From BS750m-G77 sp043797735 (GTDB lineage Bacteria > Omnitrophota > Gorgyraeia > Gygaellales > Profunditerraquicolaceae), in assembly GCA_043797735.1 (NCBI GenBank), contig JAZDPH010000066.1:1-31879 (forward strand): 31,879 bases of DNA, in the 5' to 3' direction. Position 1 is the stretch's first letter. Each line of letters begins with the position of its first letter. Positions 20,972 to 28,614 of the stretch are shown here, in pieces. The notes under the pieces are model-generated. The model was given only the letters and a program-made list of their open reading frames with translations, was not told the origin of the DNA and ran no database searches. The translations under genes and the position numbers were made by a program.

Positions 20972-22055
20972 AAAATTACCCGATTTAAAAATACGTGATT
21001 TAATCATCAATCCTCCCATAATTCAAGGCGGTATGGGGGTGGCAGTTTCAAAGGCTAAACTTGCGGCAGCTGTTTCTAATACTGGAGCATTAGGTGTTAT
21101 CGCAAGTGTTGGTTTAGGAAAAAAAAGTAAAATGAAGCAAGAATATGAGAAGGCTTCAGCCGAAGCTTTAGAAAATGAGATAATAGCTGCAAGGAAATTG
21201 ACAAGTGGTCCTATGGGCGTTAATATAATGGCGACTTTGAATAATTACGATAGCTTAGTTAAGGTTTGTGTTAAAAATAATGCTGAGGTAATAATTTCAG
21301 GTTCCGGGTTACCGCTTAAATTGCCAAGATTAGTTGAGAACTCCAATATAAAATTAGTCCCAATAGTTTCTTCTGGAAGAGCAGCCGAACTTATCTGCGC
21401 TGTTTGGCAAAAGAGGTTCAAGAGACTGCCTGATGCTTTAGTTGTTGAGGGACCTTTAGCTGGAGGCCACTTGGGGTTTAGATTAGAAGAGTTGAGCAAC
21501 ATAGAGAATTTTACCCTTGAAAGACTAGTAACCGATGTGCTGACCGTAGCCAGAAAATACGAGAGATTTTTGGCAATGAAAATCCCTGTAATCGCAGCCG
21601 GAGGAATTTTTGATGGTAAAGATATCGCAAGAATGCTAAAACTGGGGGCCAGCGGAGTCCAGATGGCAACAAGATTTGTTTGCACTTATGAGTGTGATGT
21701 TTCCGATGCATACAAAGACGCTTATTTGAAGACAAAAAAAGAAGATATATTAATAATTGATAGTCCCGTAGGGCTTCCCGGTCGGGTAATAAAAAACGAG
21801 TTTGTCGAAAGAATTCTTAAGGGAGAGAAAATAAAATTCAAGTGCCATTATAAATGTCTAAAGACTTGTGATGAAAAAACCGTTTCTTACTGTATAGCAG
21901 ATGCATTGGTTAATTCTGCAAAAGGCGATATGAAAAATGGATTCGCTATGTGTGGAACAAACGCCTACCGAGTCAAAAAGATAGTTTCAGTTAAAGAGCT
22001 AATAGATGAACTCATAGTAGAAGCCAGTGAAGAATTTAACAAGGATAGAAAATAA
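20964..22055 (+). CDS. Nitronate monooxygenase / FabK-like flavoprotein
   Basis: The protein has 363 residues from the ATG at 20964; a TTG at 20943 is a possible earlier start. It is a TIM-barrel flavoprotein of the 2-nitropropane dioxygenase family: PIIQGGMGVAVSKAKLAAAV, MGVNIMA, EGPLAGGHLGF (FMN phosphate and catalytic His region), VIAAGGIFDG and GASGVQMATRF. Family members oxidise nitronates or, as FabK, reduce enoyl-ACP. The C-terminal part has a cysteine cluster (KCHYKCLKTC, then SYC, MCG) that could bind metal or form a redox site. It overlaps the aldehyde dehydrogenase gene, and the pairing suggests one pathway acting on an acyl or aldehyde compound; this is inference. Confidence 0.83.
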   Translation: MNKKLPDLKIRDLIINPPIIQGGMGVAVSKAKLAAAVSNTGALGVIASVGLGKKSKMKQEYEKASAEALENEIIAARKLTSGPMGVNIMATLNNYDSLVKVCVKNNAEVIISGSGLPLKLPRLVENSNIKLVPIVSSGRAAELICAVWQKRFKRLPDALVVEGPLAGGHLGFRLEELSNIENFTLERLVTDVLTVARKYERFLAMKIPVIAAGGIFDGKDIARMLKLGASGVQMATRFVCTYECDVSDAYKDAYLKTKKEDILIIDSPVGLPGRVIKNEFVERILKGEKIKFKCHYKCLKTCDEKTVSYCIADALVNSAKGDMKNGFAMCGTNAYRVKKIVSVKELIDELIVEASEEFNKDRK

Positions 22056-22069
22056 TCCACTAAAATAAA

Positions 22070-24163
22070 ATGAACATTTACGCGATTACATCACTAATTG
22101 GCTCTACATCTTCTTTATTCCTGGGGGTCTTTGTATATTTAAAGGGCAAGAATAACAAAGTAAATAGATCTTTTGCTCTGTTAAGTATTGGGATATTTAT
22201 CTGGGTGTTTGGTTGTTTTATGGAAAGTTCCGTCACTGATTCTAATTCGGCTTTATTTTGGGATAAATTCCTTTATACTGGCGTAGCTTTTGCACCTACG
22301 CTTTTCTTGCACTTTAGCTTAGTCGTTGCTGAGAAGAAAAGAAATAAAATTCTTGCGGCACTCTATTTGCTGTCCTTTACTTTTCTATTTCTAAATCTTA
22401 TACCGCATTGGCGCCCAATATTTATAACAGATGTCCAGCGTGTATTTCCTTTCAGATATATTGCTGTTCCGGGCCCAATCTGGTATTTATATCTACTTTA
22501 TTTTGCATTTTGCGGTCTTTACCCATTTTATATCCTAATCAAAACGCTTAAAGAAGGAATTTCTTTGCACAGAAAGGAACAAATAAAATATATGATTTTT
22601 TCCCTCGTTGTTATATTCATAGCAGCGAGCATGTATTTATCGTTAGTTTTAAGTGTAGCCGCGCCCCCCATAGATAATCTTCTTGTTGCAACCTTCAGTT
22701 TCATTACTGCCTATGCTATTGTTCGGCATAAGTTAATGGACATCGAAGTCCTCATTAAGAAATCCCTGGTCTTTGGCGGGATGTTTGCGTTTGTGCTGGG
22801 GATTTTTGTGAGTATTACGCTTCTGGTGTCTCACTTAATCGGGGGTGGTAAATTCATCTCGCTGGCAGTCAGCGCCGTTATAATAACGCTCCTCCTGCGC
22901 CCCATAGAAAAATGGCTGGTAAACACCACCGACAAATTCCTCTTCCAGAAAAAACACGAATACAAAGAGATACTCAAGGCCTTTATTGATGAAGTGATAA
23001 CCGTCTTGAACCTTGATGAAATCATTAACTCTACCCTTGACTTGTTAGAGAGGGCTATTCATCCCTACACCTGCGCGATATTCATTCTCAATAGAGCAGA
23101 AGACAAATATCAGTTGTATAATTCCCGCGGGTTAGGCAATAAGGAGGTTGTTTTTGACTCCGGCTCAAGGTTAATTACTTTCCTTAAAAAATCCCGTCAG
23201 CCGGCAGTCCTCAAGCAGATAAACGGGGTTACCGGCGTCAGCCCCGATATCCAGCGGGAGATGGCAGGCCTTGAAGCCGTTGTTTGTCTCCCGTTATTAC
23301 TGCATAGCGACCTGATTGGCTTTATCTCATTAGGCAAAAAGAAATCCGATTTGGAATACACCAAAGATGATTTAGATATCCTCTTGGACCTTGCCCGCAC
23401 CGAATCCATAGCAGTAGGCAATGCCCAGCTGCTTCAGGAGGCGGCCCAGTCAGAGCGCCGGGCGGCAATCGGGACAATGTCCGCCGGAATTAACCATGAA
23501 ATCGGCAACCCCTTAAACATCATTAATACCAAGATTCAGGTGTTTCTGGTAGGTATTGAGCGGGGGTTTTACCGGGATAAATCCAAAGAAGAGATAATCC
23601 TGGAATGTAAGGGGATACTTAATAATACCCTGGCCCAGACAAACCGCATCGCCGATATAACCAAGCGGCTTTCTAATTTTGCCAAGCCCTCCAAAGAATT
23701 CAAGCCGCGGTTAATTGATATTTCCGAGGAGATAGGCGAAGCCCTGGCGGTGGTAAGCCACGACCTGGAGCTGGAGAAGATAAAGATAGAGAAGCAGATT
23801 TCATTAGAGCTGCCGAAAGTCCTGGCGGATAAACAGGCAATGCAGCAGGTGTTCTTTAACCTGATCAGGAATGCCGCGCAGGCAATTGATAAGACAGGCT
23901 CAATTACGATAAAAGGAGTTCTAACGCGCCAAGGCAGGGTTCATATTGAAATAGAGGATACGGGCAAGGGCATCCCCGACGACAAAAGACACAAGATATT
24001 TGAGCCGTTCTTTACCACTAAGGGCCCTAAGGGCGGGACAGGGCTGGGGTTGTCAATCGTCAGGCAGTTAGTCTGGCAGAATAAGGGCGAGATATCTTTT
24101 AGAAGCCAGGCCGGCAAGGGCACAACCTTTATTCTGGAGTTTCCCAGGGGGGCGCAATTATGA
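22070..24163 (+). CDS. 7TM-GAF sensor histidine kinase
   Basis: The protein has 697 residues. Residues about 1-260 hold seven or more membrane helices (7TM histidine-kinase N-terminal region). Residues about 300-460 are a GAF domain. The H-box is INHEIGNPLNII (H about 476), the N-box FFNLIRNAAQAID, then DTGKGIPD, FEPFFTTK and GTGLGLSI complete the HATPase. It should autophosphorylate on His and pass phosphate to the receivers downstream. It overlaps the next gene by 4 bases (ATGA). Base and codon use change near 22740: the membrane part is AT-rich like the genes to its left, the catalytic part GC-richer like the genes to its right. No ribosome-binding site is evident before the ATG. Confidence 0.92.
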   Translation: MNIYAITSLIGSTSSLFLGVFVYLKGKNNKVNRSFALLSIGIFIWVFGCFMESSVTDSNSALFWDKFLYTGVAFAPTLFLHFSLVVAEKKRNKILAALYLLSFTFLFLNLIPHWRPIFITDVQRVFPFRYIAVPGPIWYLYLLYFAFCGLYPFYILIKTLKEGISLHRKEQIKYMIFSLVVIFIAASMYLSLVLSVAAPPIDNLLVATFSFITAYAIVRHKLMDIEVLIKKSLVFGGMFAFVLGIFVSITLLVSHLIGGGKFISLAVSAVIITLLLRPIEKWLVNTTDKFLFQKKHEYKEILKAFIDEVITVLNLDEIINSTLDLLERAIHPYTCAIFILNRAEDKYQLYNSRGLGNKEVVFDSGSRLITFLKKSRQPAVLKQINGVTGVSPDIQREMAGLEAVVCLPLLLHSDLIGFISLGKKKSDLEYTKDDLDILLDLARTESIAVGNAQLLQEAAQSERRAAIGTMSAGINHEIGNPLNIINTKIQVFLVGIERGFYRDKSKEEIILECKGILNNTLAQTNRIADITKRLSNFAKPSKEFKPRLIDISEEIGEALAVVSHDLELEKIKIEKQISLELPKVLADKQAMQQVFFNLIRNAAQAIDKTGSITIKGVLTRQGRVHIEIEDTGKGIPDDKRHKIFEPFFTTKGPKGGTGLGLSIVRQLVWQNKGEISFRSQAGKGTTFILEFPRGAQL

Positions 24164-24510
24164 AAAAAGTCTTGATAGTTGACGATGAACTGGAGTTCGT
24201 TAATGATTTTGCCAGGGGCCTTGAGATGTTCGGTTATAAAGTTTATAAAGCAGGCGACGGCGAGGATGCCTTGAATATGCTCCAGAAGAATAAGCCCGAT
24301 ATCGTGCTTTGCGATTACCGCCTCCCGGATATAGACGGAGACAAGATACTGGAAAAGGCCAAGGCAGCCGAGCCGAAGGTAAAGTTTGTGATGATTACCG
24401 CTTATTATGATGAAGCGGTGGAAAAGCGCCTGCGCGGTTTAGGGGCGGATGAGGTGGTCTACAAGCCCATTGTGCTGACAGAGATAGAGGGCTTGCTGGC
24501 AAAGTTATAA
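24160..24510 (+). CDS. Stand-alone response regulator receiver
   Basis: The protein has 116 residues: one receiver domain and no output domain. The acidic pair (VDDE, about 7-10), the phosphoacceptor in LCDYRLPDIDG (D about 52), the Thr in MITAYY and the Lys in VYKPI are all present. It overlaps the kinase gene and so is the first likely phosphate acceptor. As a single-domain regulator it probably acts by protein contact or as a relay intermediate (Spo0F/CheY style). Confidence 0.92.
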   Translation: MKKVLIVDDELEFVNDFARGLEMFGYKVYKAGDGEDALNMLQKNKPDIVLCDYRLPDIDGDKILEKAKAAEPKVKFVMITAYYDEAVEKRLRGLGADEVVYKPIVLTEIEGLLAKL

Positions 24511-24534
24511 TTTCAATCCAAAAGGAAAGGGGTT

Positions 24535-24789
24535 ATGGAAAACATACGAGACCTGTTTCACAAGGTGGGAAATTGCCATAATAAAATAACCGTAGGCACA
24601 GGCGTGGCCAGAATGGAATTAACAGAGGGGGCCAAGAGCAATCAATTGCCTCCGAAGATAAAAAAAGCGCTGGAGAGGTTAACGGAGTTAGAGAAGCATG
24701 CCCTGGAGGCAAGCAAGGTTCTCAACCAGCTTAGGGATGCCGTTTACAGCATAATAGATCCCGACACGCAAAAACCAAAGGCGAGGTAA
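24535..24789 (+). CDS. Small helical protein, candidate histidine phosphotransfer module
   Basis: The protein has 84 residues, predicted to be almost wholly helical. LFHKVGNCHNKITVGTGVAR at residues 7-26 resembles an H-box helix, with H9 and H15 as candidate phosphorylation sites. A second helix (PPKIKKALERLTELEKHALE) and third (ASKVLNQLRDAVYSI) would make a helical hairpin that dimerises like a DHp or Spo0B/ChpT domain. No ATPase domain is attached. The position between receiver genes in a kinase operon fits a relay role, but there is no proof; a plain structural partner is also possible. Confidence 0.5.
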   Translation: MENIRDLFHKVGNCHNKITVGTGVARMELTEGAKSNQLPPKIKKALERLTELEKHALEASKVLNQLRDAVYSIIDPDTQKPKAR

Positions 24790-24795
24790 ATTGCT

Positions 24796-25671
24796 ATGGG
24801 CCCGAAGAAGATTCTAATTGTAGATGACGAAGAATTTGTAACGGACGCCCTTGAGAGTTTCTTCCGCAGCAAAGGCTACGGCATATTTAAAGCGCAAGAC
24901 GGCCAGGCCTGCCTTGATATCATAAAAAAAGAAAAGCTTGATTTGGCGCTTTTGGACATAAAGCTCCCCAAGGTTGACGGTGTTGAAATTTTAAAAATAT
25001 TGCGCCGGGATTATCCCGAAACCAAAGCCATTATAATGACTGCTTACGACATAGAGTATAAGGCAGCGGTTGACAATATCGGCTGCGACGCTTTTTTTGT
25101 CAAGCCACTTTTGATTGAGGAGTTAACCGGGAAGGTGGAGGAATTATTGTCCTCTCCGGCAGCCCCCCGGAGGGCGCCTGAAAAAGAGGGCAGGCCCGGA
25201 GCGCCGGAATTGCCGGCAGGGCCCGAAGATAAGTTCCTGCCTAAGGCCAGGCTTTTAATTATAAGCCCGCGGAGCTTAATTTCCGGCCTGTTAAGGGATT
25301 ATTTTAAAAACAAGGATAGCTGTGACGGAACTTATGAAGTGACTGAAGTTGGCTTGGAGCAATCGGGGCAGATAAAGAAATTCCGCCCGGATATTATCCT
25401 TTTAGACGTAGTTTTTGTGGGGATGCTCGGGGATTTCGGGCTTAGTTTAATGAAGATGCCCCATCCGCCCAAAGAAATTATCCTTTTTGGCGACCCGGCG
25501 GTAAAATGGGAAGAGGCAGAGGCGCTGATTAAGAGAGGCACCAAATTTATCGCGGTGTCTATGGATTTACGCGACGAGAAGTATCCCATAAAAGAGACCA
25601 TCCAGCGCTTAAATGACGCGGTAAGAGGGGCCTGCCTGAAACACCGCCTATTCCAGACGAAGGAGGATTAA
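24796..25671 (+). CDS. Two-receiver response regulator (second receiver degenerate)
   Basis: The protein has 291 residues. Residues about 4-118 form a normal receiver: VDDEEF, LLDIKLPKVDG (D about 55), MTAYD, FVKPL. A Pro/Ala/Glu-rich linker (about 122-150) leads to a second receiver-like domain (about 152-285) with LLIISPRSLISGLLRDYF, an Asp in IILLDVVFVG and little else of the active site; the usual acidic pair and the Lys are missing. No DNA-binding domain. The second domain probably serves as a protein-contact module. GAGG lies upstream of the ATG. Confidence 0.85.
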   Translation: MGPKKILIVDDEEFVTDALESFFRSKGYGIFKAQDGQACLDIIKKEKLDLALLDIKLPKVDGVEILKILRRDYPETKAIIMTAYDIEYKAAVDNIGCDAFFVKPLLIEELTGKVEELLSSPAAPRRAPEKEGRPGAPELPAGPEDKFLPKARLLIISPRSLISGLLRDYFKNKDSCDGTYEVTEVGLEQSGQIKKFRPDIILLDVVFVGMLGDFGLSLMKMPHPPKEIILFGDPAVKWEEAEALIKRGTKFIAVSMDLRDEKYPIKETIQRLNDAVRGACLKHRLFQTKED

Positions 25672-26073
25672 ATGCCCGGCAAAAAACCAAAACTGCTAAT
25701 CGTTGATGACGAAAAAGAGATCTGTAATTTTGTAAAGTTGCTTTTTAGGAGAAAAGGATTTTTGGTGTATGGCGCCACCTCCGGAAACCAGGCTGTAAGC
25801 ACAGCCAGAAGAGCCAGGCCTAATATCGCCCTGATAGATATTCATCTTAAGAAGGGAATAGACGGCATTGAGGTTTTAAGGCAGATAAGAGAGTTGGTGC
25901 CGGCCTGCCGCTGCGCGATGGTTACCTGGGATAAGGCGCAGGGGAAGATGAAAGAGGCGCGGAGGCTGGGCGCGGTTTCATACCTTACTAAACCCTTAAC
26001 AACAAAGCAATTGGCGGGAGTCGTCAGCCGCGTTGTTAAAAATGTCAAAAGAGAGGCGGGGGCAAATGGCTAA
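25672..26073 (+). CDS. Stand-alone response regulator receiver
   Basis: The protein has 133 residues and one receiver domain: VDDEKE, IALIDIHLKKGIDGIEVL (phosphoacceptor Asp about 54) with an extra residue pair in the loop, TWDKAQG in place of the usual T-A/S region, and YLTKPL. The ATG follows directly on the stop codon of the previous gene. No output domain. It is the third receiver protein of the operon, so the kinase feeds a branched or multistep relay. Confidence 0.9.
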   Translation: MPGKKPKLLIVDDEKEICNFVKLLFRRKGFLVYGATSGNQAVSTARRARPNIALIDIHLKKGIDGIEVLRQIRELVPACRCAMVTWDKAQGKMKEARRLGAVSYLTKPLTTKQLAGVVSRVVKNVKREAGANG

Positions 26074-26317
26074 TCCTCTACCTAATGAATACGAAGTATA
26101 CGAAAAGATAAAAAAACAACGTATCGTTATCCATCCCTTAGTCTGGCAGTTAATAGAACACCATATTAATAACGATTTATATATGATTAATTTAATCATC
26201 GGCTCAACCATTATGGATGAGGAGCCTTTAAGCAAAGAGAATGCCCAAAAGGTCCTTGACCACAGCCAGGCCATAAAGGACTTTTTAATTAAATTAGAAA
26301 AAATAACAAGGCCGTAA
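26066..26317 (+). CDS. Small protein of unknown function in the phosphorelay operon
   Basis: The protein has 83 residues from the ATG at 26066, which overlaps the stop of the receiver gene by 8 bases; in-frame starts at 26033 and 26042 lie further inside the upstream gene. Mostly helical: PNEYEVYEKIKKQRIVIHPL, WQLIEHHINNDLYMINLII, then SKENAQKVLDHSQAIKDFLI. Histidines at H24, H31 and H32 (approximate) lie in helical segments, but no known phosphotransfer motif is clear. No family recognised. Confidence 0.5.
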   Translation: MANPLPNEYEVYEKIKKQRIVIHPLVWQLIEHHINNDLYMINLIIGSTIMDEEPLSKENAQKVLDHSQAIKDFLIKLEKITRP

Positions 26318-26361
26318 CCTGCCCCGCTTTAATGGACACCTATAATGGGGATACTAAAGAT

Positions 26362-26448
26362 GTGGGATAAGCAGGGGCATATGGATTAGGAAAAAAGTCT
26401 ATATACGTACGTTCGGCTGGCCGATGGGTGCAGTATTATACGACTTTT
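26362..26448 (+). repeat. miaB-like 5' fragment, direct repeat copy 1
   Basis: It begins GTGGGATAAGC, contains ATACGTACGTTCGGCTG and ends GCAGTATTATACGACTTT. It matches 29884-29969 at roughly nine of ten positions by eye. Read in frame from AAAAAAGTC it gives KKVYIRTFGWPMG, a decayed form of the TFGCQM start of MiaB-type methylthiotransferases. Confidence 0.75.
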
Positions 26449-26493
26449 GTGCCGTATTTGAGCAGGACTAGATGAAAAAAAGTTACTTTTAGC

Positions 26494-26522
26494 TTGACTT
26501 TAAACCACTAATAGTGTATAAA
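26494..26522 (+). promoter_or_regulatory. Promoter of AbiE pair
   Basis: TTGACT (26494-26499), an exact 17-base spacer and TATAAA (26517-26522). The -10 box lies in the left arm of the operator at 26514-26552. Confidence 0.7.
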
Positions 26523-26552
26523 ATATAGTATACAATACTGTATAGTTTACAC
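26514..26552. promoter_or_regulatory. Operator palindrome of AbiE pair
   Basis: GTGTATAAAATATAGTAT (26514-26531) and ATACTGTATAGTTTACAC (26535-26552) are inverted copies matching at 14 of 18 positions. AbiEi proteins are known to bind inverted repeats at their own promoter, so this is the likely site. Confidence 0.65.
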
Positions 26553-26566
26553 AAAAGGTGGATAAT

Positions 26567-27388
26567 ATGGGAAATATAAAGACACTAGGTAAGGTTAGCG
26601 CTAGTTTAATTAGCAGGATTTATGATGAAGATAAGACTATTTTTGAGATTGGCGATGTTCAACGGATTTTAGGGAAGAATTATAATGATGCTACGGATCT
26701 ATTAAGCAGATTAGTCAAAAGAAAAGTAATTACTCGTCTAAAAGCAGGTAAATTTTTGATTATTCCTCAGGAGTTAGGCAGTGCTGAACGCTATATGGGT
26801 AATTGGTACGTAGCAGCCAGAGAAGTAGTTAATTCTCCTTTATATTACATTGCCTTTTATAGCGCTATGCATTATCGGGGAATGTTAACTCAGCCTTTGA
26901 TTAAGATTTTTACGGCTACTCCGCAGAGGCAGACTGTGCCTATGGAGATGAGAGATAAATTGATTTTTATTTCTGTAAAAGAGAAATCTATTTGGGGCAT
27001 TAAAGAAGAGTGGGTAACAAAGACTGAAAAGGTAAGGATTTCTGATTTAGAAAGGACAATTATTGATGCCGTGGCTCATCCTCAATATTGCGGTGGAATT
27101 ACAGAAATTGCAAAAGGAATTTGGTTGGTGAAAGAAAGAATAGATTATGAGCGATTGAAAAATTATGTTGATAAATACGGTAAGAATGTTGTGGCTAAGC
27201 GATTAGGTTATATTTTAGAGATACTTAAAATTGAACAGACAGCGTTATTAGGGCAGCTTAAAAAATATATTAGAAAAAGGTATGATTTATTTGACCCTGT
27301 TTTGCCTGGGGAAAAAATCGATAGGAATAATTGGCATCTGATTGATAATGTGGGTCAAAGACAAATTCTTAATTTAGTAGGACATTAA
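26567..27388 (+). CDS. abiEi: AbiEi-type antitoxin/repressor
   Basis: The protein has 273 residues from the ATG at 26567, six bases after AAAAGGTGG; the GTG at 26558 lies in that ribosome-binding site. Residues about 10-70 are a winged helix (FEIGDVQRILGKNYNDATDLLSRL...KAGKFLIIP), the rest the AbiEi antitoxin domain (WYVAAREVVNSPLYYIAFYSAMHYRGM, then ISDLERTIIDAVAHPQYCGG, typical of the family). In AbiE (type IV) systems this protein represses the operon and counters the AbiEii toxin, giving abortive infection against phage. A promoter and long palindrome lie directly upstream. AT-rich, as are all genes of this island. Confidence 0.88.
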   Translation: MGNIKTLGKVSASLISRIYDEDKTIFEIGDVQRILGKNYNDATDLLSRLVKRKVITRLKAGKFLIIPQELGSAERYMGNWYVAAREVVNSPLYYIAFYSAMHYRGMLTQPLIKIFTATPQRQTVPMEMRDKLIFISVKEKSIWGIKEEWVTKTEKVRISDLERTIIDAVAHPQYCGGITEIAKGIWLVKERIDYERLKNYVDKYGKNVVAKRLGYILEILKIEQTALLGQLKKYIRKRYDLFDPVLPGEKIDRNNWHLIDNVGQRQILNLVGH

Positions 27389-27394
27389 TACATT

Positions 27395-28183
27395 ATGATA
27401 ACTTATTCTCAGATTCAAAGATTAGCCGCTAAACAGGGGCTTCCAGAGGAAATAATTGAGAAGGATTATCTTATAGAACTTATTTTATTCTGTTTTGCCA
27501 AAGACGAATTCTTTAAAGAAAGGCTTGTTTTTCGGGGTGGCACTGCCTTGAAGAAAGCTTATTTTCCAGACTATCGCTTTTCAGAGGATTTGGATTTTTT
27601 AGTCGATGATAAAGAAAACCTAATAGAATATGAACAGAGAATCAATGAGTTTTTAGCGGTAATTAATTCGAAGTATCCTTTCCGCTTAGATAAACGTTTA
27701 GAGTTACACAAAGACAGATTTCAATTTTTTATCCTTTACGATATCTTTACGGAGATAAAGGCTGTTAAGGAATTAAAAGCGGATATTTTAAGAGACAGTT
27801 TTATGCCTTCTTACCAAATGGTTAAGATGCTTTTTGGTTATCAGGAGTTTAAGAAAGAGAATTTAAGCCTAAAAACGTATAGGTTAGAAGCTGTGGTGAG
27901 TGATAAGATATCTCGGATATTGGATGTAGATAATGAGCCGCGTGACATTTATGATTTATGGTATCTTTTGAAATTAGAACTTGATGCCATAAGAATAAAG
28001 ACAGAACTTAAAAAAAGATATGGCTGTGATGTTTATCTACCTAATCTTTTAACTGAGATTACCAAGGAAGTATACAGGAGGAATTGGCGGATTAGATTAG
28101 AAAAACAAATTCCTAAACTCCCGCGCTATGAAACAATAGTAGAGGAATTAAAGAGCTTAATAAAAACTAAATTACTAAGCTGA
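27395..28183 (+). CDS. abiEii: AbiEii-type nucleotidyltransferase toxin
   Basis: The protein has 262 residues. The family motifs are clear: EKDYLIELIL (22-31), VFRGGTALKKAYF (45-57) and RFSEDLDFLV (61-70), which give the G-G-T/S and D-x-D sites of the DNA polymerase beta-like fold. RDIYDLWYLL in the C-terminal half is also typical. AbiEii-type toxins transfer nucleotides, for MenT3 to the 3' end of tRNAs. The start is six bases after the antitoxin stop, so the two are coupled. No key residue seems lost, so the pair looks intact. Confidence 0.9.
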   Translation: MITYSQIQRLAAKQGLPEEIIEKDYLIELILFCFAKDEFFKERLVFRGGTALKKAYFPDYRFSEDLDFLVDDKENLIEYEQRINEFLAVINSKYPFRLDKRLELHKDRFQFFILYDIFTEIKAVKELKADILRDSFMPSYQMVKMLFGYQEFKKENLSLKTYRLEAVVSDKISRILDVDNEPRDIYDLWYLLKLELDAIRIKTELKKRYGCDVYLPNLLTEITKEVYRRNWRIRLEKQIPKLPRYETIVEELKSLIKTKLLS

Positions 28184-28373
28184 AAATTTATTATCGAATA
28201 GAATATAGAGACGAGCATGATTATTGGTGATGAGAGAAAAAAAGTTTTAAATATACCTGCCCCGTTACAATAACCAAATTCGTAGACGCTGTATGTAACT
28301 TCATATTTCGTAATAACTTCTGAAACAAATCTTTCGCTCTTTGATAGCTTGCCTATGTCGCCGCCATGTCCTT

Positions 28374-28485
28374 ATCTCTGCCGGCGGCTACGCCTCTACG
28401 CCGGCGACCAGTTCATCACTGAATATGACAGCTCAGGCACTCTCACCGCCAAATACATCTATGGTCCCGGCATAGACGAGCCGGT
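28374..28485 (+). pseudogene. RHS/YD-repeat gene fragment
   Basis: An open stretch reads LYAGDQFITEYDSSGTLTAK then YIYGPGIDEPVW, the typical wording of RHS (YD) repeats in large secreted or toxin-tip proteins. It has no proper start and stops soon after. It is GC-richer than the surrounding island, so it is debris from another locus. Confidence 0.65.
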
Positions 28486-28563
28486 CTGGAATTCCCGGTG
28501 GAATTCCCGGGACACGATACTTAATTCCTAAAAAATAAGCATGATGTTACTATAACGAAAAAC

Positions 28564-28592
28564 TTGACAAAACAGCCATAATTCGTTACAAT
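28564..28592 (+). promoter_or_regulatory. Promoter of HEPN/MNT pair 2
   Basis: Consensus TTGACA (28564-28569), a 17-base spacer and TACAAT (28587-28592), with the -10 box inside the palindrome at 28582-28598. Confidence 0.75.
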
Positions 28593-28598
28593 AACGAA
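28582..28598. promoter_or_regulatory. Operator palindrome of HEPN/MNT pair 2
   Basis: TTCGTTACAATAACGAA is a perfect palindrome (7-base arms, CAA centre). A second site at 28543-28559 matches at 13 of 17 positions and a third at 28261-28277 at 14 of 17. Confidence 0.7.
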
Positions 28599-28614
28599 AG
28601 CTAAAGGAGTTAAA

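Larger units (their letters stand above)
28184..28614. other. 431-base spacer with RHS remnant and operator copies
   Basis: The spacer holds an RHS-repeat fragment (28374-28485), a doubled GGAATTCCCGG (28488-28509), a CCTAAAAAATAAGCATGATGT segment matching 9441-9460, and three copies of a 17-bp operator-like motif (28261-28277, 28543-28559, 28582-28598). No intact gene is seen. Confidence 0.6.

Noticed and set aside
26362..26448. Repeat copy as a non-coding RNA or att core
   Set aside because: The in-frame match to the MiaB N-terminus in both copies explains the conservation better, and no stem or U-run is seen.
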